64,000 bases of DNA from Corynebacterium ulceribovis DSM 45146. Its GTDB lineage: Bacteria; Actinomycetota; Actinomycetes; Mycobacteriales; Mycobacteriaceae. Both the position numbers and the translations under genes were made by a program. Each line of letters opens with the position of its first letter. The stretch's first letter is position 1. The stretch spans positions 217,157-281,156 of the forward strand of contig NZ_AQUY01000001.1 in NCBI RefSeq assembly GCF_000372445.1. The letters run 5' to 3'. The notes under the pieces are model-generated. The model did not search any database. It saw only the letters and a program-made list of their open reading frames with translations, and was not told the DNA's origin. Below are positions 53,512 to 64,000 of this stretch, piece after piece.

Positions 53512-55377
53512 ATGTGTGGAATCGTAGGTTACGTCGGTCATAAGCCAGCGCTCGAAATCGGACTCGATGCGCTCCGACGCATGGAGTATCGCGGCTACGA
53601 CTCATCGGGCATTGCCGTAGTTAATGAACACGGCAGCATTGCCGTTGAAAAGAAAGCCGGCAAACTAGCCAACCTGGAAGCAGCGCTCGAAGCACGCGGC
53701 CGCGACCAGATGGTAGGAACGACCAGCATTGGGCACACCCGCTGGGCTACCCACGGTCGCCCAAATGATGTCAATGCCCACCCGCATGCGTCCTTCGACG
53801 GCAAGTTCGCTGTGGTGCACAACGGCATCATTGAAAACTTTGCCCCACTGCGTGAAGAACTCGAAGCAGCTGGCATTGAACTGCAGTCGGAAACCGACAC
53901 TGAAGTTGCCGCCCACTTGGTGGCACTGGCCTACCGCGAAGGCGACACCGCAGATGACTTCGAAGCGTCCTGCCTGAAGGTGCTGAACCGCCTGGAAGGT
54001 GCTTTCACGCTGCTGTTCGCCTGCGCGGAACACCCAGAGAAAGTTGTGGCAGCACGCCGCTCCACGCCACTGATTGTTGGTGTCGGCGAAGGCGAAATGT
54101 TCCTTGGTTCCGACGTTGCCGCGTTCATCGCGCACACCCGCGATGCTGTGGAATTGGGCCAAGACAACGTTGTGGTCATCACTGCCGATGACTACCGAGT
54201 GCTGAACTTCGACGGCAGCGAAGCAGAAGGCCGCCCATTTACCATCGACTGGGACCTCGCTGCTGCAGAAAAGGGCGGCTTCGACTCCTTCATGATGAAG
54301 GAGATTTTCGAGCAGCCAGAAGCCATCACCTCGACTCTGGCTGGTCACATGGAAGACGGTCGCATCGTCCTTGACGAGCAGCGCCTGTCTGACAGCGACC
54401 TGCGCGACGTGGAGAAAGTGTTCGTGGTTGCCTGCGGCACCGCCTACCACTCTGGTCTGCTGGCCAAGTACGCCATTGAGCACTGGGTGCGAATCCCAGT
54501 GGAAATTGAGGTGGCCTCCGAATTCCGCTACCGCGACCCAGTTCTCGACCGCCAGACGCTGGTGGTGGCGATTTCCCAGTCCGGTGAAACCGCGGACACC
54601 CTAGAGGCAGTGCGCCACGCCAAGAGCCAAGGCGCGCGAGTTCTGGCCGTGTGTAACACCAACGGTGCTCAGATTCCACGCGAAGCTGACGCAGTGCTGT
54701 ACACCCACGCTGGTCCGGAAATCGGTGTGGCTGCAACCAAGTCCTTCCTGGCGCAGATTATTGCGAACTACCTGGTGGGCTTGGCGCTGGCGCAGGCCCG
54801 CGGCACCAAGTACCCAGATGAAGTCACTCGTGAATACGAGGCGCTGGAAGAAATGCCAGCGAAGGTTGCCGAGGTGCTGAAGACCCGCGACCAGGTGAAG
54901 AAGATTTCTGAGGAACTCGGCGCGATTAGCACCATGCTCTTCCTGGGTCGCCACGTGGGTTTCCCAGTGGCGATGGAAGGTGCCCTGAAGCTGAAGGAAC
55001 TGGCGTACATTCACGCTGAAGGTTTCCCAGCAGGTGAGCTGAAGCACGGCCCAATTGCGCTGATTGAAGATGACCTGCCAGTTGTGGTGGTGGTGCCATC
55101 GCCGCGTGGTCGTGCGGTGCTGCACTCTAAGATTGTCTCGAATATTCAGGAGATTCGGGCCCGCGGCGCGAAGACCATTGTCATTGCGGAAAAGGGCGAT
55201 GAAACGGTGAAGCCATTCGCCAACTACCTGATTGAGATTCCGGAAGCCCCAACGCTGCTGCAGCCGTTGCTGTCGACGGTGCCGCTGCAGTTCCTGGCGG
55301 CGGATATTGCGCGCGAGTGCGGCAATGATGACATTGATAAGCCACGTAACTTGGCTAAGTCCGTGACGGTGGAGTAG
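53512..55377 (+). CDS. glmS: Glutamine--fructose-6-phosphate aminotransferase (isomerizing)
   Basis: GlmS of 621 residues makes glucosamine-6-phosphate from fructose-6-phosphate and glutamine. The N-terminal glutaminase begins MCGIVGYVGHKPA, with the catalytic cysteine exposed after Met removal, and has HTRWATHG. Two SIS sugar domains follow (around 290-430 and 460-600), and the C-terminus DIDKPRNLAKSVTVE is the family ending. ATG 53512 is set by the catalytic Cys. The frame extends upstream into the divergent gene but that is not coding. Confidence 0.97.
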   Translation: MCGIVGYVGHKPALEIGLDALRRMEYRGYDSSGIAVVNEHGSIAVEKKAGKLANLEAALEARGRDQMVGTTSIGHTRWATHGRPNDVNAHPHASFDGKFAVVHNGIIENFAPLREELEAAGIELQSETDTEVAAHLVALAYREGDTADDFEASCLKVLNRLEGAFTLLFACAEHPEKVVAARRSTPLIVGVGEGEMFLGSDVAAFIAHTRDAVELGQDNVVVITADDYRVLNFDGSEAEGRPFTIDWDLAAAEKGGFDSFMMKEIFEQPEAITSTLAGHMEDGRIVLDEQRLSDSDLRDVEKVFVVACGTAYHSGLLAKYAIEHWVRIPVEIEVASEFRYRDPVLDRQTLVVAISQSGETADTLEAVRHAKSQGARVLAVCNTNGAQIPREADAVLYTHAGPEIGVAATKSFLAQIIANYLVGLALAQARGTKYPDEVTREYEALEEMPAKVAEVLKTRDQVKKISEELGAISTMLFLGRHVGFPVAMEGALKLKELAYIHAEGFPAGELKHGPIALIEDDLPVVVVVPSPRGRAVLHSKIVSNIQEIRARGAKTIVIAEKGDETVKPFANYLIEIPEAPTLLQPLLSTVPLQFLAADIARECGNDDIDKPRNLAKSVTVE

Positions 55378-55451
55378 TTCACCACTGCTTTGACCGCTGG
55401 GCGGGTTTATCGCCTCCGACATGCCACCACGCTTTTGATTAGCCTGGTGGC

Positions 55452-57239
55452 ATGTTCCTTTTTACAGCTGACCAAGTGCGCAAGGCAGAGCAGGCATTGC
55501 TGGATGCGGAAGCCTACGAAGATGCATTGATGCAGGAGGCTGCCCATGCGGTAGCAGAAGCAGCGAAAGTGATGCTGCAGAAGCCAGCCGCCGAACCAGA
55601 ACGTACCCGCGTGTTGCTGTTGGTCGGCAACGGTGGCAATGGTGGCGACGCCCTTTACGCCGGCGCGGAGCTGTGCGACGCAGGGATGGCTGTCGACGCG
55701 GTGCTGCTGTCCGGGCAGGTCCACGAGCTGGCGCTGGACGCATTCATTGAAGCTGGCGGCCGCATCCTCACCGCTGATGTGCCGGAGCTGCTCTTCCGCA
55801 TTTCCTGGTACTACCGCCTGGTTATTGACGGCATTGTGGGCTTGGGTAGCAAGGGTGCGCTGCGCGAGGACGCCGCTTGGTTGGTCCGGGAGACGCTACT
55901 GTCAGGCATCCCAATTCTGTCGATTGATGTGCCTTCCGGTGTCGACCCAGACACCGGCGTTGAGTCGCGCGGCTATTCCCCGCAGAAGGAATACGACGAT
56001 GAACTGTTGCCGGACCGCAGCTTGATCCGCCTGCCGGGCCACGTTGATGCCACCGTCACCGTCACCTTCGGCGGTTTGCGCCGTGCCCATTTGCTGTCGG
56101 CGTCTTGCGGTGAAGTAGTGGTTGCCGAGATCGGTTTGGGCGACGATGCCCGCCGCGGTAGCGCTTTGGATGCCGATTCCGGGTTGTTGTCCACCCAACT
56201 GTTCCGAGCGCTTTTTGACGATCAAGGTACCGACTCTGGTTTGGATTCTGAAGCGTGGCGTGTCAGTGGTTTGCAGGTTGTGCCAGCTGACAATGGCTAT
56301 GACTGGTCAATGGCGAAGAAAGTGGATGGTCGTACTCTGCTAACGCAGCCGAAGTCGCTGGAATGGGATCCGATTGCAGCGTCAGTGACGTGGCTAGAGC
56401 CGCGACCTTTGGACGATAAGTATTCCGGCGGGGTTGTCGGTATTTGTGCTGGTTCCGATAAGTATTTGGGCGCAGGAATTTTGTGCACTTCGGGTGCGGT
56501 GCGCGGCACCAGCGCCATGGTTCGGTATATCGGCACCAGCGGCCATGACGTGGTGCGGGCACTGCCAGAGGTGGTTGCCCACCTGACGGTGGAGGACGCT
56601 GGCCGAGTGCAGGGCTGGGTTGTCGGCCCGGGGCGCGGCACTGACGCCGCAGCTGTCCGCGAACTGGAGTGGCTGCTCGGCCGCCCAGAACCACTGCTCA
56701 TTGACGCGGACGCATTGACAATTCTGTCGGAGCGCGAAGACTTGCGCGAACAGCTGATTTCCCGTGGCCAGCAGGGCCGCATTTCGGTGCTCACACCGCA
56801 CGCCGGCGAATTCCGCCGCCTAGCAAAAGGCATGGGGCTCACCGAAATTCCCGACCCAGCAGACGGTCCGGTTGCCGGAGCTGCAGCGATGGCGGTGGCA
56901 TTGCAGTCGATTGTGCTGTTGAAGGGCCGCGCCACCGTGATTGCCAATCCGCACCCGGAGGTGCAGGGCATTCAGATCAACCGTTACATCACCATCATTA
57001 ATGCGGGCACCTCCTGGGCCGCGACCCCAGGCAGCGGCGACGTGCTGTCTGGTTTGTTGGGCGCGTGGCTGGCTCGAGATGGCGCGCCAGCGGTCACGAC
57101 TGCTGCCGCTATTCATGCGCGGGCTGCAGAAGTGGCAGCTCGTACTCCGGATGGGTACGCCCCAGCTTCCGCGTTGCAGATTGCGGACGCTATTGGCCGC
57201 GCAACCGCCATCTGCGGAAAACAGGGTGGCACAATGTAA
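55452..57239 (+). CDS. nnrD: Bifunctional NAD(P)HX epimerase / ADP-dependent NAD(P)HX dehydratase
   Basis: A 595-residue repair enzyme restoring damaged NAD(P)H hydrates. The N-terminal epimerase domain (about 1-235) has LLVGNGGNGGDALYAG and the Asp/Pro loop IDVPSGVDPDTG. The C-terminal kinase-like dehydratase domain (about 300-590) has AGSDKYLGAG, TPHAGEFRRL, LLKGRATVI and NAGTSWAATPGSGDVLSG. The usual linker is expanded, with an acidic stretch. It ends three bases before the alr-tsaE gene, so the two are probably one transcript. Confidence 0.93.
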   Translation: MFLFTADQVRKAEQALLDAEAYEDALMQEAAHAVAEAAKVMLQKPAAEPERTRVLLLVGNGGNGGDALYAGAELCDAGMAVDAVLLSGQVHELALDAFIEAGGRILTADVPELLFRISWYYRLVIDGIVGLGSKGALREDAAWLVRETLLSGIPILSIDVPSGVDPDTGVESRGYSPQKEYDDELLPDRSLIRLPGHVDATVTVTFGGLRRAHLLSASCGEVVVAEIGLGDDARRGSALDADSGLLSTQLFRALFDDQGTDSGLDSEAWRVSGLQVVPADNGYDWSMAKKVDGRTLLTQPKSLEWDPIAASVTWLEPRPLDDKYSGGVVGICAGSDKYLGAGILCTSGAVRGTSAMVRYIGTSGHDVVRALPEVVAHLTVEDAGRVQGWVVGPGRGTDAAAVRELEWLLGRPEPLLIDADALTILSEREDLREQLISRGQQGRISVLTPHAGEFRRLAKGMGLTEIPDPADGPVAGAAAMAVALQSIVLLKGRATVIANPHPEVQGIQINRYITIINAGTSWAATPGSGDVLSGLLGAWLARDGAPAVTTAAAIHARAAEVAARTPDGYAPASALQIADAIGRATAICGKQGGTM

Positions 57240-57242
57240 CGC

Positions 57243-58910
57243 ATGACTGACCTACTTGTCGCCGAAATTGATCACAGCGCACTGGCGCATAACACCCGCA
57301 TTTTGAAAGCGGCTGCGGGCGGCGGCAAGTTGATGGCGGTCGTCAAAGCGAATGCATATGGGCACGGCGCGGTGGAAGTCGCCCAGACCGTGTTGGCTTC
57401 CGGCGCAGACGAATTGGGCGTTGCGACGCTTACCGAGGCGCAGGAATTAATTGCCGCTGGTATTTCCGCTCCCATTTTGTGCTGGATTTGGAGTCCGGAA
57501 GAAGACTTCATGCCAGCATTAGCCGCTGGGGTGCAGCTAGGTGTGTCCTCTCGGGCGCACCTGCAAGCAATTATCGACAGCGGCGCCGCATCGATTCTTG
57601 GCGCTGCGCCGCAAGTCACCGCCGTCGTTGATACTGGTCTGAACCGCTCGGGGGTTCGGGTTACCGGTCCAGACTGGCAGGAGTACGTTACTGAACTGGC
57701 CACAGCACACCAGTCTGGCGCGGTAAACGTCACCGGAGGGTTCTCCCACTTAGCCTGCGCAGATGACGTAGAAAACCCCGCCAATGATGCACAAGCGGAC
57801 GAGTTCCGCGCTGCCATCGCCGACCTAGAATCCGCGGGGCTGACTGGACTGACCCGTCATCTATCGAACTCTCCAGCCACCTTGACGCGGCCTGACCTGA
57901 ACTTTGACATGGTCCGCCCAGGCGTTGCGTTCTACGGTATGGAACCGGTGCCCGGCCAGAGTTTTGGTCTCCAGCCGGTCTTGTCGCTGTCCGCGAAGAT
58001 TCTGATCGTCAAAAAGCTCAAAGCGGGGCAGTCGGTGTCCTACTCGCACACCTGGACTGCGCCGCGGGATACGACGGTGGCGGTGGTACCGTTTGGGTAT
58101 GCCGACGGGATGCCGCGGGCGCTGTCTGGACGCTTTGAAGTCGCTATTGACGGCGTGCGGTATCCGCAGGTGGGGCGAGTGTGCATGGACCAATTCGTCA
58201 TCGATTTAGGGCCGGATTCTACGGTGACGCCGGGGCAACGCGCCTGGCTGATTGGTGACGGCTCGCATGGTGAATGGACCGCAACGCAGGTAGCGGAGGC
58301 TATCGATACGATTCACTACGAAGTGCTGACGATGCTGCGCGGCCGGGTGGAGCGACGGCATAAGAATCGCTTCGCCAATCGGGAATTCCCTGCGCACGGT
58401 GAGGTGGTGCTGCCGACCGCGGACGATATGCGTGAATTCGGTGCATGGCTGGGCTCGGCGCTGCAGGCGGGCGACTTGGTGGTGCTTGATGGACCGCTTG
58501 GTGCCGGAAAAACGACGCTGACGCAGGGTATCGCTGCGGGAATGCAGGTGCAGGGGCGGGTGACGTCGCCGACGTTTACCATTGCGCGGGTCCACCACCC
58601 AGAAGCTGGCGCTGATGCAGGTGCCGCAGCGCCGTCATTGGTGCATGTGGACGCCTACCGACTCTTCGGTGAAGAAGGCCCGGATTCTGGTGCGGAGGCT
58701 GCAACTGGGGCTACGACGGGTGCATCGGCGGGCGCATCGGCGCTGGATCAGCTGGATGCGCTGGACCTCGATACCGACCTGATGGACTGTGTTGTCGTCG
58801 CCGAATGGGGCGCCGGGCTAGTCGAGCAGCTGTCCGACAATTATTTGTTGGTGGAAATTGACCGCAGCGCGCAAGATGATTCCCGGCGGGTTGCCTGGCG
58901 CCGCAACTAG
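57243..58910 (+). CDS. alr: Alanine racemase fused to TsaE
   Basis: A 555-residue fusion. Residues 1 to about 372 are alanine racemase: the PLP lysine in VVKANAYGHG (near residue 35), the second catalytic Tyr in SYSHTW (about 262) and the MDQFVID substrate segment. Residues about 385-555 are TsaE, the ATPase for the tRNA t6A modification complex: DGPLGAGKTTLTQG (Walker A), SPTFTI, VDAYRL and VVVAEWGAG. An Ala/Gly/Thr-rich loop of about 30 residues interrupts the TsaE part. The reading frame is continuous with no internal stop or restart signal, so it is a true fusion. tsaB, rimI and tsaD follow. Confidence 0.93.
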   Translation: MTDLLVAEIDHSALAHNTRILKAAAGGGKLMAVVKANAYGHGAVEVAQTVLASGADELGVATLTEAQELIAAGISAPILCWIWSPEEDFMPALAAGVQLGVSSRAHLQAIIDSGAASILGAAPQVTAVVDTGLNRSGVRVTGPDWQEYVTELATAHQSGAVNVTGGFSHLACADDVENPANDAQADEFRAAIADLESAGLTGLTRHLSNSPATLTRPDLNFDMVRPGVAFYGMEPVPGQSFGLQPVLSLSAKILIVKKLKAGQSVSYSHTWTAPRDTTVAVVPFGYADGMPRALSGRFEVAIDGVRYPQVGRVCMDQFVIDLGPDSTVTPGQRAWLIGDGSHGEWTATQVAEAIDTIHYEVLTMLRGRVERRHKNRFANREFPAHGEVVLPTADDMREFGAWLGSALQAGDLVVLDGPLGAGKTTLTQGIAAGMQVQGRVTSPTFTIARVHHPEAGADAGAAAPSLVHVDAYRLFGEEGPDSGAEAATGATTGASAGASALDQLDALDLDTDLMDCVVVAEWGAGLVEQLSDNYLLVEIDRSAQDDSRRVAWRRN

Positions 58911-58967
58911 CGCTGCAACAAGAACCGCAACTAGGTCACGGTGGTGGCTTCTGCGTACAGTAAAACT

Positions 58968-59684
58968 ATGTTGGTTCTTGCCGTCGACACGTCGACCCCT
59001 TTTGTCACCGCCGGTCTGGTGACCGTCACTGAGGACGCAGTTAATGCTGGTCCGCAGCGGCTGACGGAGGATTCCCGGGCGCATAATGAGGTTCTCACCC
59101 CAAGCATCACTGAATGCTTGGCGGAAGCTGAGGCCACCCCCGCCGACCTTGATGCCGTCGTGGTGGGCTGTGGGCCGGGACCGTTCACGGGGCTGCGCGT
59201 CGGAATGGTGACTGCTGCAGCCTTCGCCGATGCGCTGCACATCCCGTGCTACGGCGTGTGCTCCCTCGATGCGATTGGCTATGGAGTGGGCAGCCGACTG
59301 GTGGTCACTGACGCGCGGCGCCGAGAAGTGTATTGGGCGGTGTACAACGAAACGGGTCAGCGGATTTTTGGCCCAGCGGTGAATAAGCCGGCCGATGTGG
59401 CCGCAGAGTTGGAGACCCGGATGTGGCAGCCGGAGGCAGTGGCGGGCTCACCTGAGCACTGCGGCATGTTCGCGGTGCCGCCGCTGGACGCAGCGCCGTC
59501 CCCATTGCCGGTGGATTTGGTGCGGGTGGCGCAGCCGCTGTTTGGTACCGAACCGGAACCATTGGTGCCGATGTATTTGCGTCGACCAGACGCCAAGGAG
59601 CCAAAACCAGTAGAGCCATCCCGTGCCATCACTGGCCTGCCTGGTTCCGCGGTGCCGGAGCAGCCGGAGCAGCCGGAGGCATAG
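58968..59684 (+). CDS. tsaB: tRNA t6A biosynthesis protein TsaB
   Basis: TsaB of 238 residues, an inactive ASKHA-fold partner of TsaD in making threonylcarbamoyl-adenosine at tRNA position 37. It begins LVLAVDTSTPFVTAGLV and has VGCGPGPFTGLRVGMVTA and the Cys-containing CSLDAIGYG. The C-terminal 30 residues are Pro/Glu-rich. I chose ATG 58968; the frame opens earlier but those residues are not family-like. It abuts rimI with no gap. Confidence 0.95.
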   Translation: MLVLAVDTSTPFVTAGLVTVTEDAVNAGPQRLTEDSRAHNEVLTPSITECLAEAEATPADLDAVVVGCGPGPFTGLRVGMVTAAAFADALHIPCYGVCSLDAIGYGVGSRLVVTDARRREVYWAVYNETGQRIFGPAVNKPADVAAELETRMWQPEAVAGSPEHCGMFAVPPLDAAPSPLPVDLVRVAQPLFGTEPEPLVPMYLRRPDAKEPKPVEPSRAITGLPGSAVPEQPEQPEA

Positions 59685-60179
59685 ATGCAGGTCATTGAGC
59701 TAGATACGAGTTACGCTGATGCTTGCGCCCGCATCGAAGCGGAGCTCTTCGCCGACGATGGGCCGTGGTCGGCAGCGGCATTCCGGGAGGAACTCGCGGG
59801 TCGATTCAATCAGTATTTCGGCATTCTCATCGACGGGGAGCTTGCGGGATTCGCCGGAGTGGGGCGCTTCGGGCCCGCTGATGACCCTGGTTTTGAGGTG
59901 CACACGGTGGGAGTGTCGCCGCGGCAGCAACGGCAGGGCCTTGGTCGGAAACTGATGCACCAGCTGCTGGCGGTCGCTGATGCAGCTGGCGGGCCAGTGC
60001 ATTTGGAGGTACGCACCGATAATGTGCCAGCGATTGCGCTCTACGAGGACTTAGGTTTTGAACGGATTGGCATTCGGCGGAACTATTACCGACCGTCCGG
60101 AGCCGACGCGCTGACAATGATTCGCCCGGCCGCTGAGGTTCCGGCTGGCCACGCGACAAGCAATGTGGGAGAGAACTGA
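59685..60179 (+). CDS. rimI: Ribosomal protein S18-alanine N-acetyltransferase RimI
   Basis: A 164-residue GNAT acetyltransferase. The acetyl-CoA loop is [10 protein letters not shown] (about residues 84-93), with VHTVGVSP before it and the C-terminal [17 protein letters not shown]. It acetylates the N-terminus of S18 in model organisms. It lies between tsaB and tsaD, the common actinobacterial order, and its stop overlaps the tsaD start (TGATG). Confidence 0.93.
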   Translation: MQVIELDTSYADACARIEAELFADDGPWSAAAFREELAGRFNQYFGILIDGELAGFAGVGRFGPADDPGFEVHTVGVSPRQQRQGLGRKLMHQLLAVADAAGGPVHLEVRTDNVPAIALYEDLGFERIGIRRNYYRPSGADALTMIRPAAEVPAGHATSNVGEN

Positions 60180-61255
60180 TGAGCCAGAAAACTGTGACTG
60201 TGCTGGGCATTGAGTCCACCTGCGATGAAACTGCGGCCGGTATTATTGATGTCACTTTTGATCCTGCGGATCCGACCATGACCCCGACGTTGCAGGTGCG
60301 CGCCGACGTGGTGGCATCGTCCATGCAGGAGCATGCTCGGTTTGGTGGGGTGGTCCCAGAAATTGCATCACGGGCGCACCTGGAGCAACTCGTCCCGGTA
60401 GTTCGGGCTGCGTTGGTGGAGGCAAACGTCACCAAGCCTGATGTTGTGGCGGCTGCGGTAGGTCCCGGCCTGGCCGGTGCGCTGCTGGTCGGTGCTTCGG
60501 GGGCCAAGGCGTATGCCGCGGCGTGGGATGTGCCGTTTTATGGCGTCAATCACCTCGGTGGGCATGTCGCGGTGGATGCGTTGGTCGCTGATGCCAATGC
60601 GATGAATAACGCGGTTGCACTGCTGGTTTCCGGTGGGCATACCCAGTTGTTGCGGGTGCGTGGGATTGGTCAGCCTATGCAGGAGTTGGGGTCGACGCTT
60701 GATGACGCAGCGGGGGAGGCGTACGACAAGGTATCCCGGATGCTGGGGCTCGGCTACCCGGGCGGGCCAGTGATTGACCGGCTGGCGTGGGAAGGCAACC
60801 CGAAGGCGATTGCGTTTCCACGAGGCATGATGCGTCCGCAAGATTCGCGCTATGACTTTTCCTTCTCTGGGCTGAAAACTGCTGTGTCACGGTATGTGGA
60901 AAACGCGGAGCGGGATGGGCGCAGCGTGGACATTCGGGACTTGTGTGCGTCGTTCCAGGAAGCCGTCTGTGACGTGCTGACGGTGAAGGCGGTGCGGGCT
61001 TGTGTTGATGAAGGTGCAGACACGTTGTTGCTCGGTGGTGGCGTCGCGGCGAATTCGCGGCTGCGGGAGTTGGCGGCGGAGCGTTGTGCAGCAGCGGGGA
61101 TTGCGCTTCATATCCCGCCGTTTAAGTTGTGCACCGACAATGGTGTGATGATCGCGGCGCTGGCAGCACATTTGCTTGCGGCGGGGCGATCTGCCTCCAG
61201 TTTGGGGACGGTCACGAATCCGGGAATGTCCGTGGAATGCCCGCTCAGTGAGTGA
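60179..61255 (+). CDS. tsaD: tRNA N6-adenosine threonylcarbamoyltransferase TsaD
   Basis: TsaD of 358 residues, the catalytic subunit that transfers threonylcarbamoyl to A37 of tRNA. It begins [15 protein letters not shown] and has the metal-site histidines in [10 protein letters not shown] (the usual actinobacterial form). [20 protein letters not shown] and [12 protein letters not shown] are also present. With the fused TsaE, TsaB and this gene, three of the four t6A proteins are encoded together; tsaC is not in the window. Confidence 0.96.
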   Translation: MSQKTVTVLGIESTCDETAAGIIDVTFDPADPTMTPTLQVRADVVASSMQEHARFGGVVPEIASRAHLEQLVPVVRAALVEANVTKPDVVAAAVGPGLAGALLVGASGAKAYAAAWDVPFYGVNHLGGHVAVDALVADANAMNNAVALLVSGGHTQLLRVRGIGQPMQELGSTLDDAAGEAYDKVSRMLGLGYPGGPVIDRLAWEGNPKAIAFPRGMMRPQDSRYDFSFSGLKTAVSRYVENAERDGRSVDIRDLCASFQEAVCDVLTVKAVRACVDEGADTLLLGGGVAANSRLRELAAERCAAAGIALHIPPFKLCTDNGVMIAALAAHLLAAGRSASSLGTVTNPGMSVECPLSE

Positions 61256-61362
61256 CATTGAGCTGAATAAGCGGTTGCTTACTGAGCGAGAGACGGGCTG
61301 GCGTGGCAAACTGGTTGCTGATTCTTAACGGTTAGTTTCTGTACACAGAAAGTTGCGAAAAT

Positions 61363-61797
61363 ATGACCACCGGATATTTGGTTCGCCCTGACTTTTCCAC
61401 TGAAATCGTGGAATTCAACACCGACGCTGAAGCAGCTGCCCTGATTGGTGCAGAGGTGGAAGAAATTGAACGCGCCCACGTCGTGTTCTCCCGACCAAAC
61501 CTGGACCCAATGGTGATGATTTTCAGCCGCGCATTCCGCGATGAAGAGGTCGAACCAAACCCGGTGTCCACCCTGGGTCGCGAAGAGCGCAAGCTGGGTG
61601 ACTCCTCCTTCCTGACCAACCCAACCGCCGCGAAGTACGGCCCAGTGATTTTCCTGGGTGTCAATGGCCAGTCGATTGATGAAGACGACAAGCAGGACAT
61701 TGAATCCGGCATTCAGGCTGCGAAGAACTACCTGGACGACAACCCAGTTGACGCGGAGCTGTGGCGCAACGCAGCTCGTAACCTGCCGAATCTGTAG
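61363..61797 (+). CDS. Conserved-looking small protein of unknown function
   Basis: A 144-residue cytoplasmic protein, acidic, with no signal peptide or membrane segment. It begins MTTGYLVRPDFSTEIVEFNTD, has an alpha/beta character and ends in a helical stretch (DDKQDIESGIQAAKNYL). Codon use matches its highly expressed neighbours, being rich in GAC, AAC and CTG, so it is probably a real, well-expressed gene. It lies between tsaD and the groES promoter as a single gene. I do not recognise the family. Confidence 0.75.
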   Translation: MTTGYLVRPDFSTEIVEFNTDAEAAALIGAEVEEIERAHVVFSRPNLDPMVMIFSRAFRDEEVEPNPVSTLGREERKLGDSSFLTNPTAAKYGPVIFLGVNGQSIDEDDKQDIESGIQAAKNYLDDNPVDAELWRNAARNLPNL

Positions 61798-61847
61798 CAG
61801 TGGCGCGGCCGTTGAGCCGGGAGGCCGGTGCTTAACTAAAGCTGACG

Positions 61848-61881
61848 TTGAGCGCTGGCACTCGAATGGGTAGAGTGCTAA
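61848..61881 (+). promoter_or_regulatory. groESL promoter overlapped by a CIRCE operator
   Basis: CTGGCACTC (61855-61863), nine bases and GAGTGCTAA (61873-61881) form a CIRCE element with two mismatches in the left arm, the binding site of the repressor HrcA. TTGAGC (61848-61853) and TAGAGT (61871-61876), 17 bases apart, are the promoter, so HrcA would cover it. The leader to groES is about 100 bases. Confidence 0.88.
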
Positions 61882-61982
61882 CCAAGGTTGTTTGACCCGC
61901 AGTTGTTACCCGCGACGACGACTGTGCCGGACACACCAGCCTGCACATCAAACATCTGCTCTATCGCTCTCGGAGGTTTATC

Positions 61983-62282
61983 GTGGCGAACGTCAACATC
62001 AAGCCGCTTGAAGACAAGATCCTGGTTCAGATCAACAAGGCTGAAACCACCACCGCGTCTGGCATTGTTCTGCCAGAATCCGCACAGGAAAAGCCACAGG
62101 AAGCAACCGTCATCGCCGTGGGCGCTGGCCGCTTCGACGAAGATGGCGACCGCATCCCAATGGACGTCAAGGAAGGCGACGTAGTCATCTTCTCCAAGTA
62201 CGGCGGCACCGAAATCAAGTACCAGGGCGAGGAATACCTGATCCTCTCCCAGCGTGACGTCCTGGCCGTCATCGAAAAGTAA
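61983..62282 (+). CDS. groES: Co-chaperonin GroES
   Basis: GroES of 99 residues, the lid of the chaperonin chamber, with the mobile loop near residues 17-33 ([18 protein letters not shown]) and the conserved [16 protein letters not shown]. The GTG start has CGGAGG upstream. It is followed by groEL1 after 14 bases under the same CIRCE promoter. Confidence 0.97.
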   Translation: MANVNIKPLEDKILVQINKAETTTASGIVLPESAQEKPQEATVIAVGAGRFDEDGDRIPMDVKEGDVVIFSKYGGTEIKYQGEEYLILSQRDVLAVIEK

Positions 62283-62293
62283 GCGGGGCTTGA

Positions 62294-63916
<1,623 letters not shown>

Positions 63917-63950
63917 AAGTGGCTAGCCGCTAACCGTGGCCAAAAGTTAA

Positions 63951-63983
63951 GCCCATTGCTTCTGTTCAGAGGCAATGGGCTTT
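63951..63983 (+). terminator. Terminator after groEL1
   Basis: A 13-base stem with one G-U pair, GCCCATTGCTTCT and AGAGGCAATGGGC, around GTTC, followed by TTT. Confidence 0.85.
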
Positions 63984-64000
63984 GGTGTTGCTAAACGACG

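Noticed and set aside
58340..58420. Possible frameshift or missed stop making the alr-tsaE fusion artificial
   Set aside because: The frame is continuous, the linker is short and plausible, and there is no alternative start with a ribosome site at the tsaE part.

Overview
The window reads as a chromosome segment of a Corynebacterium-like member of the Mycobacteriales. The evidence is gene order and family content, not a database search. The S10/spc/alpha ribosomal genes are interrupted by accessory genes. An ESX-4 type VII secretion locus lies between truA and rplM. The tail follows the mycobacterial order glmM ... glmS ... nnrD, alr, tsaE, tsaB, rimI, tsaD, groES, groEL1. It is nearly all core chromosome. 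I saw no rRNA, tRNA, CRISPR array, insertion sequence or prophage.

Layout. 1-3.6 kb: end of an iron-siderophore ABC importer operon. 3.6-5.3 kb: two secreted proteins on the minus strand. 5.6-6.9 kb: rplN-rplX-rplE. 7.1-11.0 kb: a minus-strand accessory operon (FAD/NAD(P)-binding protein, MFS transporter, OsmC-like protein) behind a promoter with repeated operator-like sites. 11.75-22.1 kb: rpsH to rplO, secY-adk-map, infA, rpsM-rpsK-rpsD-rpoA-rplQ-truA. rpsN and rpmJ are missing from their usual places.

22.2-39.4 kb: a polytopic membrane protein, then the ESX-4 locus with an SGNH-esterase lipoprotein, eccE, eccB, mycP, eccD, an inserted ABC-2 exporter pair, eccC, a TIGR03931-type accessory protein and two WXG100 substrates. 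39.7-42.2 kb: rplM-rpsI and glmM. 42.3-45.3 kb: a five-gene operon starting with an ESX-like small protein and a Cys/Pro-rich protein (positions of Rv3440c/Rv3439c in M. tuberculosis) and ending with an ECF sigma factor. Two sites of form GGAAC-N17-CGTC, one before the WXG100 pair and one before this operon, suggest that the sigma factor drives both.

45.3-52.5 kb: a minus-strand operon of two bacterial dynamin-like GTPases (IniA/IniC type) and a membrane-anchored Hsp70. It is divergent from a protein built of nineteen 13-residue Asp-rich calcium-binding-type repeats. 52.6-64 kb: an alpha/beta hydrolase lacking its nucleophile serine, glmS, nnrD, an alr-tsaE fusion, tsaB-rimI-tsaD, a small unknown gene, and groES-groEL1 behind a CIRCE-controlled promoter.

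The strongest candidates for something new are the sigma/ESX-4 regulon with its Cys/Pro-rich protein, and the dynamin-dynamin-Hsp70 operon beside the calcium-repeat protein. A weaker variant of the ECF promoter before the calcium-repeat gene may connect the two.
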